Below are positions 25,750 to 35,280 of a DNA stretch of 64,000 bases, piece after piece (the stretch's first letter is position 1; each line of letters starts with the position of its first letter). The notes beneath the pieces are model-generated. The model made no database searches. It was given only the letters and a program-made list of their open reading frames with translations, and had not been told where the DNA came from. Source of the stretch: SIAQ01 sp964484265 (lineage in GTDB: Bacteria > Planctomycetota > Planctomycetia > Gemmatales > Gemmataceae); assembly GCA_964484265.1 (NCBI GenBank), contig CAZAFH010000002.1, forward strand, positions 1 to 64,000, given 5' to 3'. Made by a program: the position numbers and the translations under genes.

Positions 25750-26269
25750 GCCAAAGAAAATTCACGAGCGAGAATTCTACATGCAGTTATTAATATACAG
25801 GCCTGCCGGAGTTATCTCTTCGCGTTCCTATTCAGAATGAAATCATGATGGCAAAAGTCAAGAAACCAACCGGTTCGTCCAATCCTTGCGAGCACGCCCT
25901 TGCGCGCCGATTGTTTCTGCAAGGGCTGACGGGCGGGGCATGTGAAAATCGGATTTTTCTTGCTAAGGTCTGAGCGTTCCGCGTCATTAAAATTAGGGCT
26001 TTGATCTCCCCACCTTCGACTACCTTCCCGGGCCGGTGCGTGAATTGTATGAGTTGTTTGGCCACCCTTTGAACCAGCCGCCAAAAGAAAATTCACGATT
26101 GACTATTCTACATGCAGTTATTAATATACAGTTGCCTGCCGGAGTTATCTCTTCGCGTTCCTATTCAGAATGAAATCATGATGGCAAAACTCAAGAAACC
26201 AACCGGTTCGTGCAATCCTTGCGAGCACGCCCTTTCGCGCCGATTGTTTCTGCAAGGGCTGACGGGCGG
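25750..26269 (+). repeat. Partial tandem duplication of a DUF1501 promoter and 5' end
   Basis: About 188 bases at 25750-25937 recur at about 26080-26269 with few differences. They cover a GCCAAA(A)GAAAATTCACGA start, the CTACATGCAG box and the first about 30 codons of a DUF1501 gene. About 140 unrelated bases separate the copies. Only the second copy leads into an intact gene. Confidence 0.85.
25845..25973 (+). pseudogene. Truncated 5' end of a DUF1501 gene
   Basis: From ATG 25845 (or 25848) the frame encodes MAKVKKPTGS... through RRLFLQGLTGG, the twin-arginine leader of the gene at 26178. It then diverges at about 25937 (ACENRIF) and stops at TGA 25971-25973. It is 42 aa in total. Its upstream region duplicates that of the intact gene. 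Confidence 0.75.
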
Positions 26270-27503
26270 CGGCCTGGCCCTGGGTGGGTTCAGCCAGCTC
26301 TTCTCCGCGGCCAACGCCCAGGAGGCGGCGCGCCGGCAGAAGCACGTTATCCTGGTCTACATGAGCGGCGGGCCGAGCCAGTTCGAGACGTGGGACCCCA
26401 AGCCCGGCCAGCGCACCGCCGGGCCGCACATGACCATTTCGACGGCGATTTCCGGTGTTCGTTTCGATGAGTTCATGCCCAACCTGGCCCGCCTCGCCAA
26501 CCGCATGGCGGTGATTCGCTCGATGTCCACGCCGTCGAACGATCACGTGGTGGCCGGCTTGCACACGCAAAGTGCTTATCTCCCGAGTCCGGCGATCGCC
26601 GCTCCGCCCCACTGGCTGTCGGTATGCGCGCGGCTCCTTCCCAGCGAGAACAGCAACGGCCTGCCTGCCTATGTCATGCTCGGCGAGGATGCCCGGGCGT
26701 TTCCGACGCCGGGGCCCGGTTATTTGGGAGCTGAATATCAGGGGTTGATGTGCCCGGGCAACGGTCGACCGCCCTCCGACCTGCCGCGCGCGGGAGAGGC
26801 GGAAATCGCTGCCCAGGACCGCCGCGAAAGTCTAAGAAGTCAGCTTAGCCAGCCCTTCCATCAAGGTCGTCCCGCGGAATTGGTCGAATCGCACGATGTG
26901 GCCTTTGCCCGGATGAGCACGCTGATGCGCCGGCAGGTCTCGTTCGAGATCAGCCGCGAGCCCGAGCGCCTGCGCGAGCGCTATGGCACGTCGGCTCTGG
27001 GCAAGGATCTCTTGCTCGCACGCCGTTTGATCGAGCATGGCGTCTCCTTTGTGCGCGTGCAGCACCAGGGCGGCGGTGCCTGGGACAAGCATCGCAACGC
27101 GTTCCGCACGCAGCGCCACATCACCAGTGAGTTCGATCATTGCGTTGGCGCTCTCATCGACGACCTCGTCGACAAGGGACTCTGGGACCACACGCTGCTG
27201 GTGTGCATGGGCGAGTTCGGCCGCACGCCGATGATCAACGGCCAGGGAGGCGGCGGACGCGATCACTGGAGCCGAAGCTGGTCCCTGTCGCTGGGTGGCT
27301 GCGGCATCCGCGGCGGTGTCGTGGTCGGTGCCACTAACGCCGACGGCACCGCGGTTAGCGATCGGCCCGTCAGCGTGGCCGACCTGTTCTGCACGTTTTA
27401 CCGCGCCCTCGGAATCAACCATCGCCGTCAACTTCAGTACCGTGATCGCCCCATTCCGATTGTCGAGAATCGCGAAGGCACGCCGATCAACGACCTCTTT
27501 TAG
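26178..27503 (+). CDS. DUF1501 family secreted protein (twin-arginine leader)
   Basis: 441 aa from ATG 26178 (or 26181). The leader has SRRLFLQGLTGGGLALGGF. Family signatures are the early MSGGPSQFETWDPKPG and the later MGEFGRTPMINGQ with GRDHWS. DUF1501 belongs to the alkaline-phosphatase/sulfatase-like superfamily. The D/H-rich motifs fit metal binding, but the reaction is unknown. First gene of a DUF1501-WD40-PSCyt2/PSD1 unit; the WD40 gene starts 12 bases after its stop. Confidence 0.92.
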   Translation: MMAKLKKPTGSCNPCEHALSRRLFLQGLTGGGLALGGFSQLFSAANAQEAARRQKHVILVYMSGGPSQFETWDPKPGQRTAGPHMTISTAISGVRFDEFMPNLARLANRMAVIRSMSTPSNDHVVAGLHTQSAYLPSPAIAAPPHWLSVCARLLPSENSNGLPAYVMLGEDARAFPTPGPGYLGAEYQGLMCPGNGRPPSDLPRAGEAEIAAQDRRESLRSQLSQPFHQGRPAELVESHDVAFARMSTLMRRQVSFEISREPERLRERYGTSALGKDLLLARRLIEHGVSFVRVQHQGGGAWDKHRNAFRTQRHITSEFDHCVGALIDDLVDKGLWDHTLLVCMGEFGRTPMINGQGGGGRDHWSRSWSLSLGGCGIRGGVVVGATNADGTAVSDRPVSVADLFCTFYRALGINHRRQLQYRDRPIPIVENREGTPINDLF

Positions 27504-27515
27504 GCAATCAAGGCC

Positions 27516-28610
27516 ATGCACCGCTACCTGCTTCTTCTGGTTGGGTTGTCTTTCGGTCTGGGCACGCTGCACGCGCAGGACGGGCCAAAGTCGCTGATCT
27601 TCGCCAAGGAAGACATCACCTTTTCGGTGCCGAGCAACTATTCGCCTGTTCGCACCGTGCGGCTACGTTTCCATCCCACGGAACCGAAGCTCGTCGCGCA
27701 GGTCAGTGACAAGCGCCTGGCAGTCTGGGACCTGAACGCCAAGCCGCAAGTGGCCAAGGGGAAGAAAGAGGCAACTGTACTTCCTGAGTACCATGCCGAG
27801 CAGAAGGAAGGTTGGATCACCGGATTCGATATTCACCCTTCCGGGCAATGGCTCATCACGGGTGGCTCCGACCGCAAGCTGCGCAAGTGGGCCTGGGCCG
27901 ATAAGAGCAAGCCCGTGATCGAAGTCGATGGCCATCAGGGCTGGATCGAGGCGGTCGCGTTTGCCCCCGGCGGCAAGGCCCTCGCGACCGCCGGCAGCGA
28001 TTTGAAGGTGCGCGTCTGGGACCTGGACGGGCTCAAGGTGCTCGATACCTATTCCGCCCATTCGCGGCCCATTCGCGATCTCGGCTGGTCGTCCGACGGC
28101 AAGCTGATCTACACCGGCGGAGAGGACGGGAAAATCCTCGTCTATGACGTTGGCTCCAAGAAGATCATTCGCGAGCTGGAGTTCGGCAACGTCAACGAGC
28201 AGCAGGGCCAGGATCCCGCCCAGAGCGGTGTCTTTCGCCTGGCGATCAGCCCTGACGGTCAATGGCTCGCCGCGGGCGGGCAGAACAAGTCTGCTCTTTA
28301 CAGTCTCAAGACAGGGAACCTCGTCGCCGCGGAGAGCCTTGGCTTCGATAACCTTTTCTATCCCGAGGGCCGATTTCTCATTGCCGGTTTCAACGATACC
28401 AAAGTGATGCGATTCGACCCGATGAAGCTGGAGAAGGTCTCCCTCGATCCACTGGGCAAGAAGGGGAAAACGACCGGGCCGGCGGGCGAGACGATTGCGA
28501 CCTTGAAACGCAACAATGGCTACGGCCTCGCCGTGCATCCCGATGGCTCGCGCGTGGCAGCCGCCCTCGGTGAATCGACGGTGGGATTGTGGAAAGTGAC
28601 TCGAAAATGA
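27516..28610 (+). CDS. Secreted WD40 propeller of a DUF1501 cassette
   Basis: 364 aa with signal peptide MHRYLLLLVGLSFGLGTLHAQ. WD repeats include WITGFDIHPSGQWLITGGSDRKLRKW, IEAVAFAPGGKALATAGSDL and IRDLGWSSDGKLIYTGGEDG, ending in VGLWKVTRK. Its stop overlaps the next start (ATGA at 28607-28610). An equivalent gene sits in the same position between DUF1501 and PSCyt2/PSD1 genes at 51637, so it is probably a dedicated partner of that pair. Confidence 0.88.
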   Translation: MHRYLLLLVGLSFGLGTLHAQDGPKSLIFAKEDITFSVPSNYSPVRTVRLRFHPTEPKLVAQVSDKRLAVWDLNAKPQVAKGKKEATVLPEYHAEQKEGWITGFDIHPSGQWLITGGSDRKLRKWAWADKSKPVIEVDGHQGWIEAVAFAPGGKALATAGSDLKVRVWDLDGLKVLDTYSAHSRPIRDLGWSSDGKLIYTGGEDGKILVYDVGSKKIIRELEFGNVNEQQGQDPAQSGVFRLAISPDGQWLAAGGQNKSALYSLKTGNLVAAESLGFDNLFYPEGRFLIAGFNDTKVMRFDPMKLEKVSLDPLGKKGKTTGPAGETIATLKRNNGYGLAVHPDGSRVAAALGESTVGLWKVTRK

Positions 28611-30229
28611 CAAGCATGACCCGAAAGCTGCTTCTCGTCTTGATTTCGTTTGCCTTGCCAGGCGTTGCCTTCGGGCAGAGCAAGCCCTTGGGCGACGCAA
28701 AGATCAGCGCCGCCGTCGATGCGGAAATCGATGCCGCCCTGCGCGACGCCAAGATCAAACCCGCCGGGCCTGCCACCGATGCGGAGTTCGTCCGCCGCGT
28801 CTATCTCGATCTGCTCGGGCGCATACCCACGGCCGAAGAGACGAAGACCTACCTGGACGATAAGGCCGCGGACAAGCATCGCCAGCTCGTCGAGCGTCTG
28901 CTCGCCCACTGGGAAATGCCTGCCTACTGGTGTGATGTGTTGTACGGCTGGATGAACGGTAAATCGACCGACCCCGGATTGGGCTTCAAGGAATTCCGCG
29001 CTTACCTGCGCGACAGTCTCGCTCAGAACAAGCCCTGGGACAAGCTGGCGCGTGAATTGCTTCTGCCGGTTGAGGGCCCGACGCAACCGGCCGCCTTCTT
29101 TCTGGGCACACGGCTACGGACCAGCGACAAAGAGGAACGGCTCGACGGCATGACCGTGGCCGTCGCAAGCACCTTTTTCGGCGTCCGTATGGAATGCGCC
29201 AAGTGCCATGATCACCCGTACGTCGATGAATGGAAGCAGCATCACTACTACGGCCTGGCGTCCTTCCTGACGCGAACCGAGTTGACCCTCGTCAACGCGA
29301 AACCGACACTGCGCGAGCGCGATGCGGGGGAGGTGATGTTCCAGAACCGCAAGCGCGAGAGCTTCAAGGCCGAGCTGCGCTTTCTCGATGACAAGGTTTT
29401 CGCCGAGCCGAAGCGCGACAAGAGCACGGCCAAAGCCGACAAGAAGGACCTTCCCACCATCGCAGCCTTCAGTCCGCGCAAGGCGCTCGCCGACTACGCG
29501 TTCGTGCCCGGCAATCCCTATTTCAAGCGGGCCCTGGTCAATCGCCTGTGGAAAGAACTGATGGGCGTCGGCCTTGTCGAGCCGGTCGATCAGATCCACA
29601 ACGGCAACAAACCGAGCCATCCGAAAGCGTTCGAGGTGCTCTCCGAGGATTTCGCTTCGCATGGTTTCGATCTCAAACGGCTCATCGCCAACGTCATGCA
29701 AACGGAAGCCTACCGCCGTGGAAGCGTCTGGCCCGGCAAAGAACGGCCGAAAGAATCACAGTATGCCGTGTTCAACCTGCGCCCCCTCACGCCGGAGCAA
29801 CTGACGATGTCGCTGGCGACCGCAACCGGCCATGCCGAGGTGGTCAAGCTAAAAAAAGGGAAAACGGACCCCAAGGATTTGCGTGCCGAATTGGAAAATG
29901 ACTACAAGTCGTTCATTGAACATTACGAGAGTCAGAACGATCGCTTTGCCGCGACGACGGGGCAGGCGCTGTTCATGACGTTCAACAAGACGACGCAAAA
30001 ATACCTGCAACCGGTCGGCGGCAATCTCGCCGCCCGGCTCGTCAAGACGGGTGACGCCGAACAATTCGCGCATCAGGCGTACCTCGCCATCCTGTCCCGC
30101 ACTTCGACTTCCGCGGAAAGCGACGCCGTCAGGACGTATCTGCAAACCTCAGGCGTGCCGCGCGACCAGTTGGTGCGCGACGTGGTATGGGCGCTGCTGA
30201 ATTCGGCGGAATTCCGTTTTGTTCATTGA
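28607..30229 (+). CDS. PSCyt2 (DUF1549)-PSD1 (DUF1553) protein without PSCyt1
   Basis: 540 aa; ATG 28607 overlaps the WD40 stop. Signal peptide LLLVLISFALPGVAFGQ. DUF1549 occupies roughly 25-215, with the hallmark FVRRVYLDLLGRIPTAEE and the CAKCHDHPY haem-like motif at its end (CxxCH). DUF1553 occupies about 300-540 (ALVNRLWKELMGVGLVEPVDQ, HPKAFEVLSEDFASHGFDLK, ending WALLNSAEFRFVH). The usual N-terminal PSCyt1 haem domain is absent. The three-gene arrangement recurs at 50303-54429. Confidence 0.92.
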   Translation: MTSMTRKLLLVLISFALPGVAFGQSKPLGDAKISAAVDAEIDAALRDAKIKPAGPATDAEFVRRVYLDLLGRIPTAEETKTYLDDKAADKHRQLVERLLAHWEMPAYWCDVLYGWMNGKSTDPGLGFKEFRAYLRDSLAQNKPWDKLARELLLPVEGPTQPAAFFLGTRLRTSDKEERLDGMTVAVASTFFGVRMECAKCHDHPYVDEWKQHHYYGLASFLTRTELTLVNAKPTLRERDAGEVMFQNRKRESFKAELRFLDDKVFAEPKRDKSTAKADKKDLPTIAAFSPRKALADYAFVPGNPYFKRALVNRLWKELMGVGLVEPVDQIHNGNKPSHPKAFEVLSEDFASHGFDLKRLIANVMQTEAYRRGSVWPGKERPKESQYAVFNLRPLTPEQLTMSLATATGHAEVVKLKKGKTDPKDLRAELENDYKSFIEHYESQNDRFAATTGQALFMTFNKTTQKYLQPVGGNLAARLVKTGDAEQFAHQAYLAILSRTSTSAESDAVRTYLQTSGVPRDQLVRDVVWALLNSAEFRFVH

Positions 30230-30246
30230 TCTTACGAGTTCCAGCC

Positions 30247-31392
30247 ATGCATGCATTCGGCTACTCTCGCTGTCCGCTCGCAATCTTGGCCGCACTGGTT
30301 ACGTCGCTGCTTCTGCCATTTCCCGGGGTCGCCCAGGAACGCGTTACGCCAAAAGAATCGCGTGGAGGCAAGCCGCCTCAGGAACTCTGGGCTGACATCC
30401 CCGATGAATTTCGCCATCTCAAGTTTCCCGAATGGAAACTACCGGACGATCTGAAGTCGTGGCGCGAGCGCGACCGGAAAGCGACGCGCGATCTGGTGCT
30501 GCGTTGCCTCGGCGACCTTCCACCGCGCCCGGCGTCACCGAAATTTACCGTCATCGACCGGGAAGATCGCGGGGATTACCTGCTCGAACGCATCGAGTTC
30601 CATAACGGCGTCGATGCTTTGGTGCCGGGGACTCTTCTGATTCCGAAGAAACGATCGGAACCGCTTCCCGCGATCGTGGGATTACATGGTCATGGCGGAT
30701 CGAGCGAGACGATCTGCACGGACGAGAAGAACCCGCAGTGCGTCGGCCCGATGTTGGCGCGCAAGGGATTCGTGGTTGCCGCCATCGATACCTATTTCTG
30801 CGGCGCTCGCGCGCCCAAGAGCAAGACGAAGCACCGTGGCCTGGATGAAGGGACGCTGTTCAAGCTCTATCACCTTCAAGGCCGATCCTTGTGGGGCATG
30901 ATGCTGCGCGACCAGCAAATCTTGCTCGACTACCTGGAAACGCGGCCCGAGGTGGACGCCAAACGCATCGGCGTCACCGGCATGAGCATGGGCGGCACCG
31001 GCACATGGTGGCTCGCGGCCATCGATGATCGCGTGCAAGCAGCCGTGTGTGTCGCCGGCTTCACCCGCTACCGTGAGCTATTCGCGCACGGCAACTTTCG
31101 CCTGCACGGCATCTACTATTGGGTGCCGGGGGTTCTTCGTCACTTTGATACCGAAGCCATCTATAGCCTTATCGCCCCAAGACCCTTTCTTGCCCTCTCC
31201 GGCGACCGTGACGGCGGCCTGCCCCTGAGCGGAATCGAGGTGCTGGAAAAGAAGCTCGCTGCGGTCTACGAACTGCACGGCGCACGCGCCAACTTCCGTA
31301 GCGTGGCCTATGCGAATACCGCTCACGAATACCTGCCGGAAATGCAGGCCGCCATGCTGGGCTGGCTGGAAAAGCACCTGGCCAAGAAATGA
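30247..31392 (+). CDS. Secreted alpha/beta hydrolase, acetyl-xylan-esterase/dienelactone-hydrolase-like
   Basis: 381 aa; ATG 30247 gives signal MHAFGYSRCPLAILAALV to FPGVAQ. The nucleophile elbow GMSMGG is near residue 245, an acid in SGDRDGGLPLSG follows, and the catalytic His is in NTAHEYLPEM near the C-terminus. An oxyanion-type GLHGHGGSS strand is near 139. The fold matches abhydrolase_7/acetyl xylan esterase-like proteins of Planctomycetes. Esterase activity on plant or algal polysaccharide acyl groups is an inference. It follows the PSD1 gene after 17 bases. Confidence 0.85.
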   Translation: MHAFGYSRCPLAILAALVTSLLLPFPGVAQERVTPKESRGGKPPQELWADIPDEFRHLKFPEWKLPDDLKSWRERDRKATRDLVLRCLGDLPPRPASPKFTVIDREDRGDYLLERIEFHNGVDALVPGTLLIPKKRSEPLPAIVGLHGHGGSSETICTDEKNPQCVGPMLARKGFVVAAIDTYFCGARAPKSKTKHRGLDEGTLFKLYHLQGRSLWGMMLRDQQILLDYLETRPEVDAKRIGVTGMSMGGTGTWWLAAIDDRVQAAVCVAGFTRYRELFAHGNFRLHGIYYWVPGVLRHFDTEAIYSLIAPRPFLALSGDRDGGLPLSGIEVLEKKLAAVYELHGARANFRSVAYANTAHEYLPEMQAAMLGWLEKHLAKK

Positions 31393-31463
31393 TGATGCGC
31401 GAGATCATTGCGTAAAACGGGATCATTCATCGAAGGACGAGCTATTGCGGGGAAGAGATCGTC

Positions 31464-33779
31464 ATGAATCGATACATATACTTTTTCGCTATTGCGTGTG
31501 GTCCTTTCGTTCCGGAGACCTGCTTCGCTCAGCAAAAGGTGTCGACGGAAGAACTGAACTTTTTCGAGAAGAAGATTCGCCCCGTCCTGGTCGAGCATTG
31601 TTATCGCTGTCATTCCTCGGAGGCGGCGAGGGGTGGCAAGGTCAAGGGAGGACTCCAACTCGACACGCGGGAAGGCATCCGCACGGGAGGGGAGAGTGGG
31701 CGGGCAATCGTTCCCGGAAATACCGCGAAGAGTCTTCTTCTGGCGGCGTTGCGGCATGAGACCGTGAAGATGCCCCCGTCGGGGAAATTGCCGGATTCTG
31801 TTATCGCTGATTTTGCTGCCTGGATCGAACGGGGGGCCCTGGATCCGCGTGACGGCAAACCGTTTGCCCAAACGGAGAAGATCGACTGGCAAAAGGCTCG
31901 CGAGTTTTGGGCGTTTCAGGCCCCGAAGGTCCACGCTCCTGCGCAAGTCAAGAACGTCGTGTGGCCGCGGAAGGAAATCGATCGCTTCATTCTGGCAGAG
32001 CTGGAGAAACGCGGCCTTATGCCGGTTCGGGCCGCCACGAAGCGTGAGTGGATTCGCCGGGCAACCTTTGATCTAATAGGCCTGCCGCCGACGCCCGAAG
32101 AAGCCGAGGCCTTCGAAAACGACCAATCACCCGAGGCTCATGCCAAGGTGGTCGATCGCCTACTCGCCTCGCCGCATTATGGAGAACGCTGGGGACGCTA
32201 CTGGCTCGATCTGGCTCGCTACACGGACGATCTCGGCGGGACCGTGGGACCGGTGCTCGCCCCGACGGCATTTCGGTATCGTGATTGGGTCATCCAGGCT
32301 TTCAATCGCGACATGCCCTACGATCAATTCGTTCGGCTTCAATTGGCGGGCGATCTTATTCCGGAACCTGCCAGGGATTATGCGGAAAGGCTTGGCGGGC
32401 TCGGCTTTCAAGGGCTCGGCCAGCGCTTCAGCGGCAACGCCGTCGGCATGGTCAAGAAAAAGGTCGCCGACGAACTCGACGATCGCGTCGATACGGTCAC
32501 GCGGGCATTGCTCGGGCTGACGGTGTCGTGTGCCCGCTGTCACGATCACAAGTTCGATCCGATTCCAACCGTTGATTATTACTCCCTCGCGACGGCATAC
32601 AACGGTGCGAAGCTGAGCGACGAGATCGCCCTTGGCTCACCGACAGCAACCAAAGCCAGGGACGAATGGCAGAAGCAGGTCGCATCACTTTCCCAGAAAA
32701 TCAAGGATGCAGCCAAGAATGCAACCACGCCGGACGCGAAGGCTGCGTTGGAATCGCTTCAGGCGGAACTGGCTCGCCTCAATCAATCAGCTCCTCCAGC
32801 CATGGTGAAGGGGCCGGCCGTCTCGGGTGGCGGTCAGGCGATGCGGGTCAACGTGCGCGGCAATCCCGATCAGCTTGGCGACGTCGCCCCTGCTGGTTTT
32901 CTGCATATCTTGAAATCCAAGGATGCATTGACGGAGTTGAAATTCACGCGACTCGAACTGGCCGACGCCATCGTGGACCGGCACAACCCGCTCACGGCCC
33001 GGGTCTACGTCAACCGTGTCTGGCATTACCATTTTGGCCGGGGCATCGTGGGCACGACCAGCAACTTTGGTCAACTGGGCGATCGGCCCACCCATCCGGA
33101 ATTGCTCGATACCCTCGCGGTTCGCTTCATGGACAACGGCTGGTCCACGAAATGGCTGCATCGCGAGATCATGCTGTCAGCCGTGTATGGACTCAGCAGC
33201 GTTCCTGATACTAAGAATCTTGCCAAGGACGCCGACAACCACTACCTCTGGCGCATGACGCCGCGCCGGCTTGATTTCGAAGCCTGGCGTGACTCGATGC
33301 TGACGGCGGCGGGCAAGCTCGACCCGCAAATCGGCGGACCGCCCTATCTTGATTCCAAAGGCAAAGTGCAACTGCATCCCGAAGATCCCTCAAACCGGCG
33401 GCGCACGATCTATGGCTTCATCAGCCGATTCAAGCCGAACCCGACATTGACGCTGTTCGATTTCCCCGAGCCGAACGTGACGAGCGATCAGCGAACCGCG
33501 ACGACGATACCGCAACAGCAACTGTTCGCGCTCAATAGCCCGTTCGTTCTGGCGATGTCCCGGTCGTTCGCGGCCCGTCTCGAAGCGTCGGAAAAATCGG
33601 AGGAGCGTCGCTTGCTGTTGGGGTGGCAGCTGGCGTTCGGGCGGCTGCCGACCGAGCGAGAGATCGCCGTTGCCCGAGAATTCTTGCGCGAAGCCAGTTC
33701 AGCGGACGAAAAGCTCGGACCCTGGGAGCGGCTTTGTCATTCGCTGCTCACAACGAACGAGTTCGCATTCGTACCATAA
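31464..33779 (+). CDS. PSCyt1-PSCyt2-PSD1 protein (DUF1549/DUF1553)
   Basis: 771 aa with a signal peptide ending CFAQQ. PSCyt1 domain: C46-YR-C-H50 and LDTREGIRTGGESGRAIVPG. DUF1549: EIDRFILAELEKRGL, ATFDLIGLPPTPEEAEAF, ERWGRYWLDLARYTDD, ending CARCHDHKFDPI. A coiled linker (about 395-440) joins it to DUF1553 (RVYVNRVWHYHFGRGIVGTT, HREIMLSAVYGLSS, QQLFALNSPFV). It is shorter than many members, which carry an extra sugar-binding domain between the two. It pairs with the DUF1501 gene after 27 bases. Confidence 0.93.
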   Translation: MNRYIYFFAIACGPFVPETCFAQQKVSTEELNFFEKKIRPVLVEHCYRCHSSEAARGGKVKGGLQLDTREGIRTGGESGRAIVPGNTAKSLLLAALRHETVKMPPSGKLPDSVIADFAAWIERGALDPRDGKPFAQTEKIDWQKAREFWAFQAPKVHAPAQVKNVVWPRKEIDRFILAELEKRGLMPVRAATKREWIRRATFDLIGLPPTPEEAEAFENDQSPEAHAKVVDRLLASPHYGERWGRYWLDLARYTDDLGGTVGPVLAPTAFRYRDWVIQAFNRDMPYDQFVRLQLAGDLIPEPARDYAERLGGLGFQGLGQRFSGNAVGMVKKKVADELDDRVDTVTRALLGLTVSCARCHDHKFDPIPTVDYYSLATAYNGAKLSDEIALGSPTATKARDEWQKQVASLSQKIKDAAKNATTPDAKAALESLQAELARLNQSAPPAMVKGPAVSGGGQAMRVNVRGNPDQLGDVAPAGFLHILKSKDALTELKFTRLELADAIVDRHNPLTARVYVNRVWHYHFGRGIVGTTSNFGQLGDRPTHPELLDTLAVRFMDNGWSTKWLHREIMLSAVYGLSSVPDTKNLAKDADNHYLWRMTPRRLDFEAWRDSMLTAAGKLDPQIGGPPYLDSKGKVQLHPEDPSNRRRTIYGFISRFKPNPTLTLFDFPEPNVTSDQRTATTIPQQQLFALNSPFVLAMSRSFAARLEASEKSEERRLLLGWQLAFGRLPTEREIAVAREFLREASSADEKLGPWERLCHSLLTTNEFAFVP

Positions 33780-33806
33780 CGCAGACAGCCCGCAGAGGAG
33801 CCGAAA

Positions 33807-35255
33807 ATGTCGTTGTTCGATAATACCTTGCCGTTTTCGCGTCGCCAGATGTTGGCCCAGACGAGCTACGGCGTCGGCATGATTGGCCTCGCGTCGGTGC
33901 TGGCTGGCCGCTCGGAGGGCAGCGCGACGCCGTTAGCCGCCCGGTCGCCGCACTTTCCCGCGCGGGCCAAACGGATCATCCACCTCTGGATGAATGGCGG
34001 CCCATCACAAGTGGATACGTTCGACCCGAAACCGGCACTGTTGCGGTATGCCGGCCAGCGTCCTGCGAGCACGACTGGGCTCAGCACGGAACGCCGGACG
34101 GGCGGACTGATGCCCTCGCCGTTCCGCTTCATTCGGCACGGACAATCGGGCCTGGAAATCAGCGAACTCTTTCCCCACGTTGCCCGTCATGCCGACGACC
34201 TGTGCGTGATTCGTTCGATGCACACGAACACGCCGGTTCACGAGGCATCCAACTGGCTGATGTTCACCGGCAACGTGCAGCCCATTCGGCCTTCGTATGG
34301 CTCCTGGCTGCTCTACGGACTGGGCACGGAAAACGAGAATCTCCCCGGTTTCATCGTCCTGGGCGAAGGGCAACCGGTCAACGGCCCGTCCAACTGGAGC
34401 AGCCGATTCCTCCCGGGAATTTATCAGGGTTGCCAGGTCACGCTTCCCGTCGATTACCGACCGCAAGATGTGCTTGCGAACCTTCACAACCCGAACCTTT
34501 CCCCCGCGGCACAGCGCCGACAACTCGACTTCACGCAACGGCTCAACGACCTCCATCGCGAACGCGTCGGCGCCGAGAATGCCTTCGGTGCACGCATCGA
34601 TTCCCTGGAGCTGGCGTATCGCATGCAAACCTCGGCGGCGGAGGCATTCGACATCCGCGGCGAACCGGCGTCAATTCTCGATCTCTACGGACTGACGGGG
34701 CCGAATGCCAACGTGTCCGCCAACACCAACGGCGGCTTTCGCCGCGCCACCTTCGCACGCAACTGCTTGCTGGCTCGTCGGCTCGCCGAGCGCGGCGTCC
34801 GCGTCATTCAGATTTATTGCGGTAATCTTCAGCCCTGGGACACGCACAGCAACAACGCCCAGGGCCAGCAAAACCTTGCGCGGATCGTCGATCAACCCAT
34901 CGCGGGGCTGCTCACGGATCTCAAGCGGCGCGGTTTGCTCGAAGACACGTTGGTCGTCTGGGGTGGCGAATTCGGGCGAACCCCGGCGACGGAAGGAAGC
35001 AATGGCCGGGACCACAACCACTGGGGCTTTAGCATGTGGCTCGCCGGCGGTGGCGTGAAAGGCGGCCTGGCCTATGGCGCGACCGATGAGTTCGGATTCC
35101 GCGCGGTCGAGAAACGCGTCCACGTCCACGATCTGCACGCAACGATGCTGCATCTGATGGGTATCGACCACGAGCGCCTGACCTTCCGCTACAGCGGCCG
35201 CGACCACCGCCTGACCGACGTGCATGGCACGGTCATTCGCGATTTGATTGCGTGA
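33807..35255 (+). CDS. DUF1501 family secreted protein
   Basis: 482 aa, ATG 33807 preceded by GAGGAG. Leader FSRRQMLAQTSYGVGMIGLASV is twin-arginine-like. Family motifs: WMNGGPSQVDTFDPKPAL near residue 60, LEISELFPHVARHADDLCVIRSM, WGGEFGRTPATEG and GRDHNHWG near 400, and C-terminal HATMLHLMGIDHERL. A typical partner of a PSCyt1/2-PSD1 protein, here the gene directly upstream. Confidence 0.93.
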   Translation: MSLFDNTLPFSRRQMLAQTSYGVGMIGLASVLAGRSEGSATPLAARSPHFPARAKRIIHLWMNGGPSQVDTFDPKPALLRYAGQRPASTTGLSTERRTGGLMPSPFRFIRHGQSGLEISELFPHVARHADDLCVIRSMHTNTPVHEASNWLMFTGNVQPIRPSYGSWLLYGLGTENENLPGFIVLGEGQPVNGPSNWSSRFLPGIYQGCQVTLPVDYRPQDVLANLHNPNLSPAAQRRQLDFTQRLNDLHRERVGAENAFGARIDSLELAYRMQTSAAEAFDIRGEPASILDLYGLTGPNANVSANTNGGFRRATFARNCLLARRLAERGVRVIQIYCGNLQPWDTHSNNAQGQQNLARIVDQPIAGLLTDLKRRGLLEDTLVVWGGEFGRTPATEGSNGRDHNHWGFSMWLAGGGVKGGLAYGATDEFGFRAVEKRVHVHDLHATMLHLMGIDHERLTFRYSGRDHRLTDVHGTVIRDLIA

Positions 35256-35280
35256 GCCAATTTCATTATGGGAGAAAGTA

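Noticed and set aside
25938..26079. Possible insertion sequence between the duplicated DUF1501 leaders
   Set aside because: About 140 bases with no terminal inverted repeats, target duplication or transposase frame that I can recognise.
30241..30260. ATGCATGCATT at the start of the esterase gene as another GCATGCAG box
   Set aside because: It lies within the coding start (Met-His-Ala) and is not at a transcription-unit boundary.
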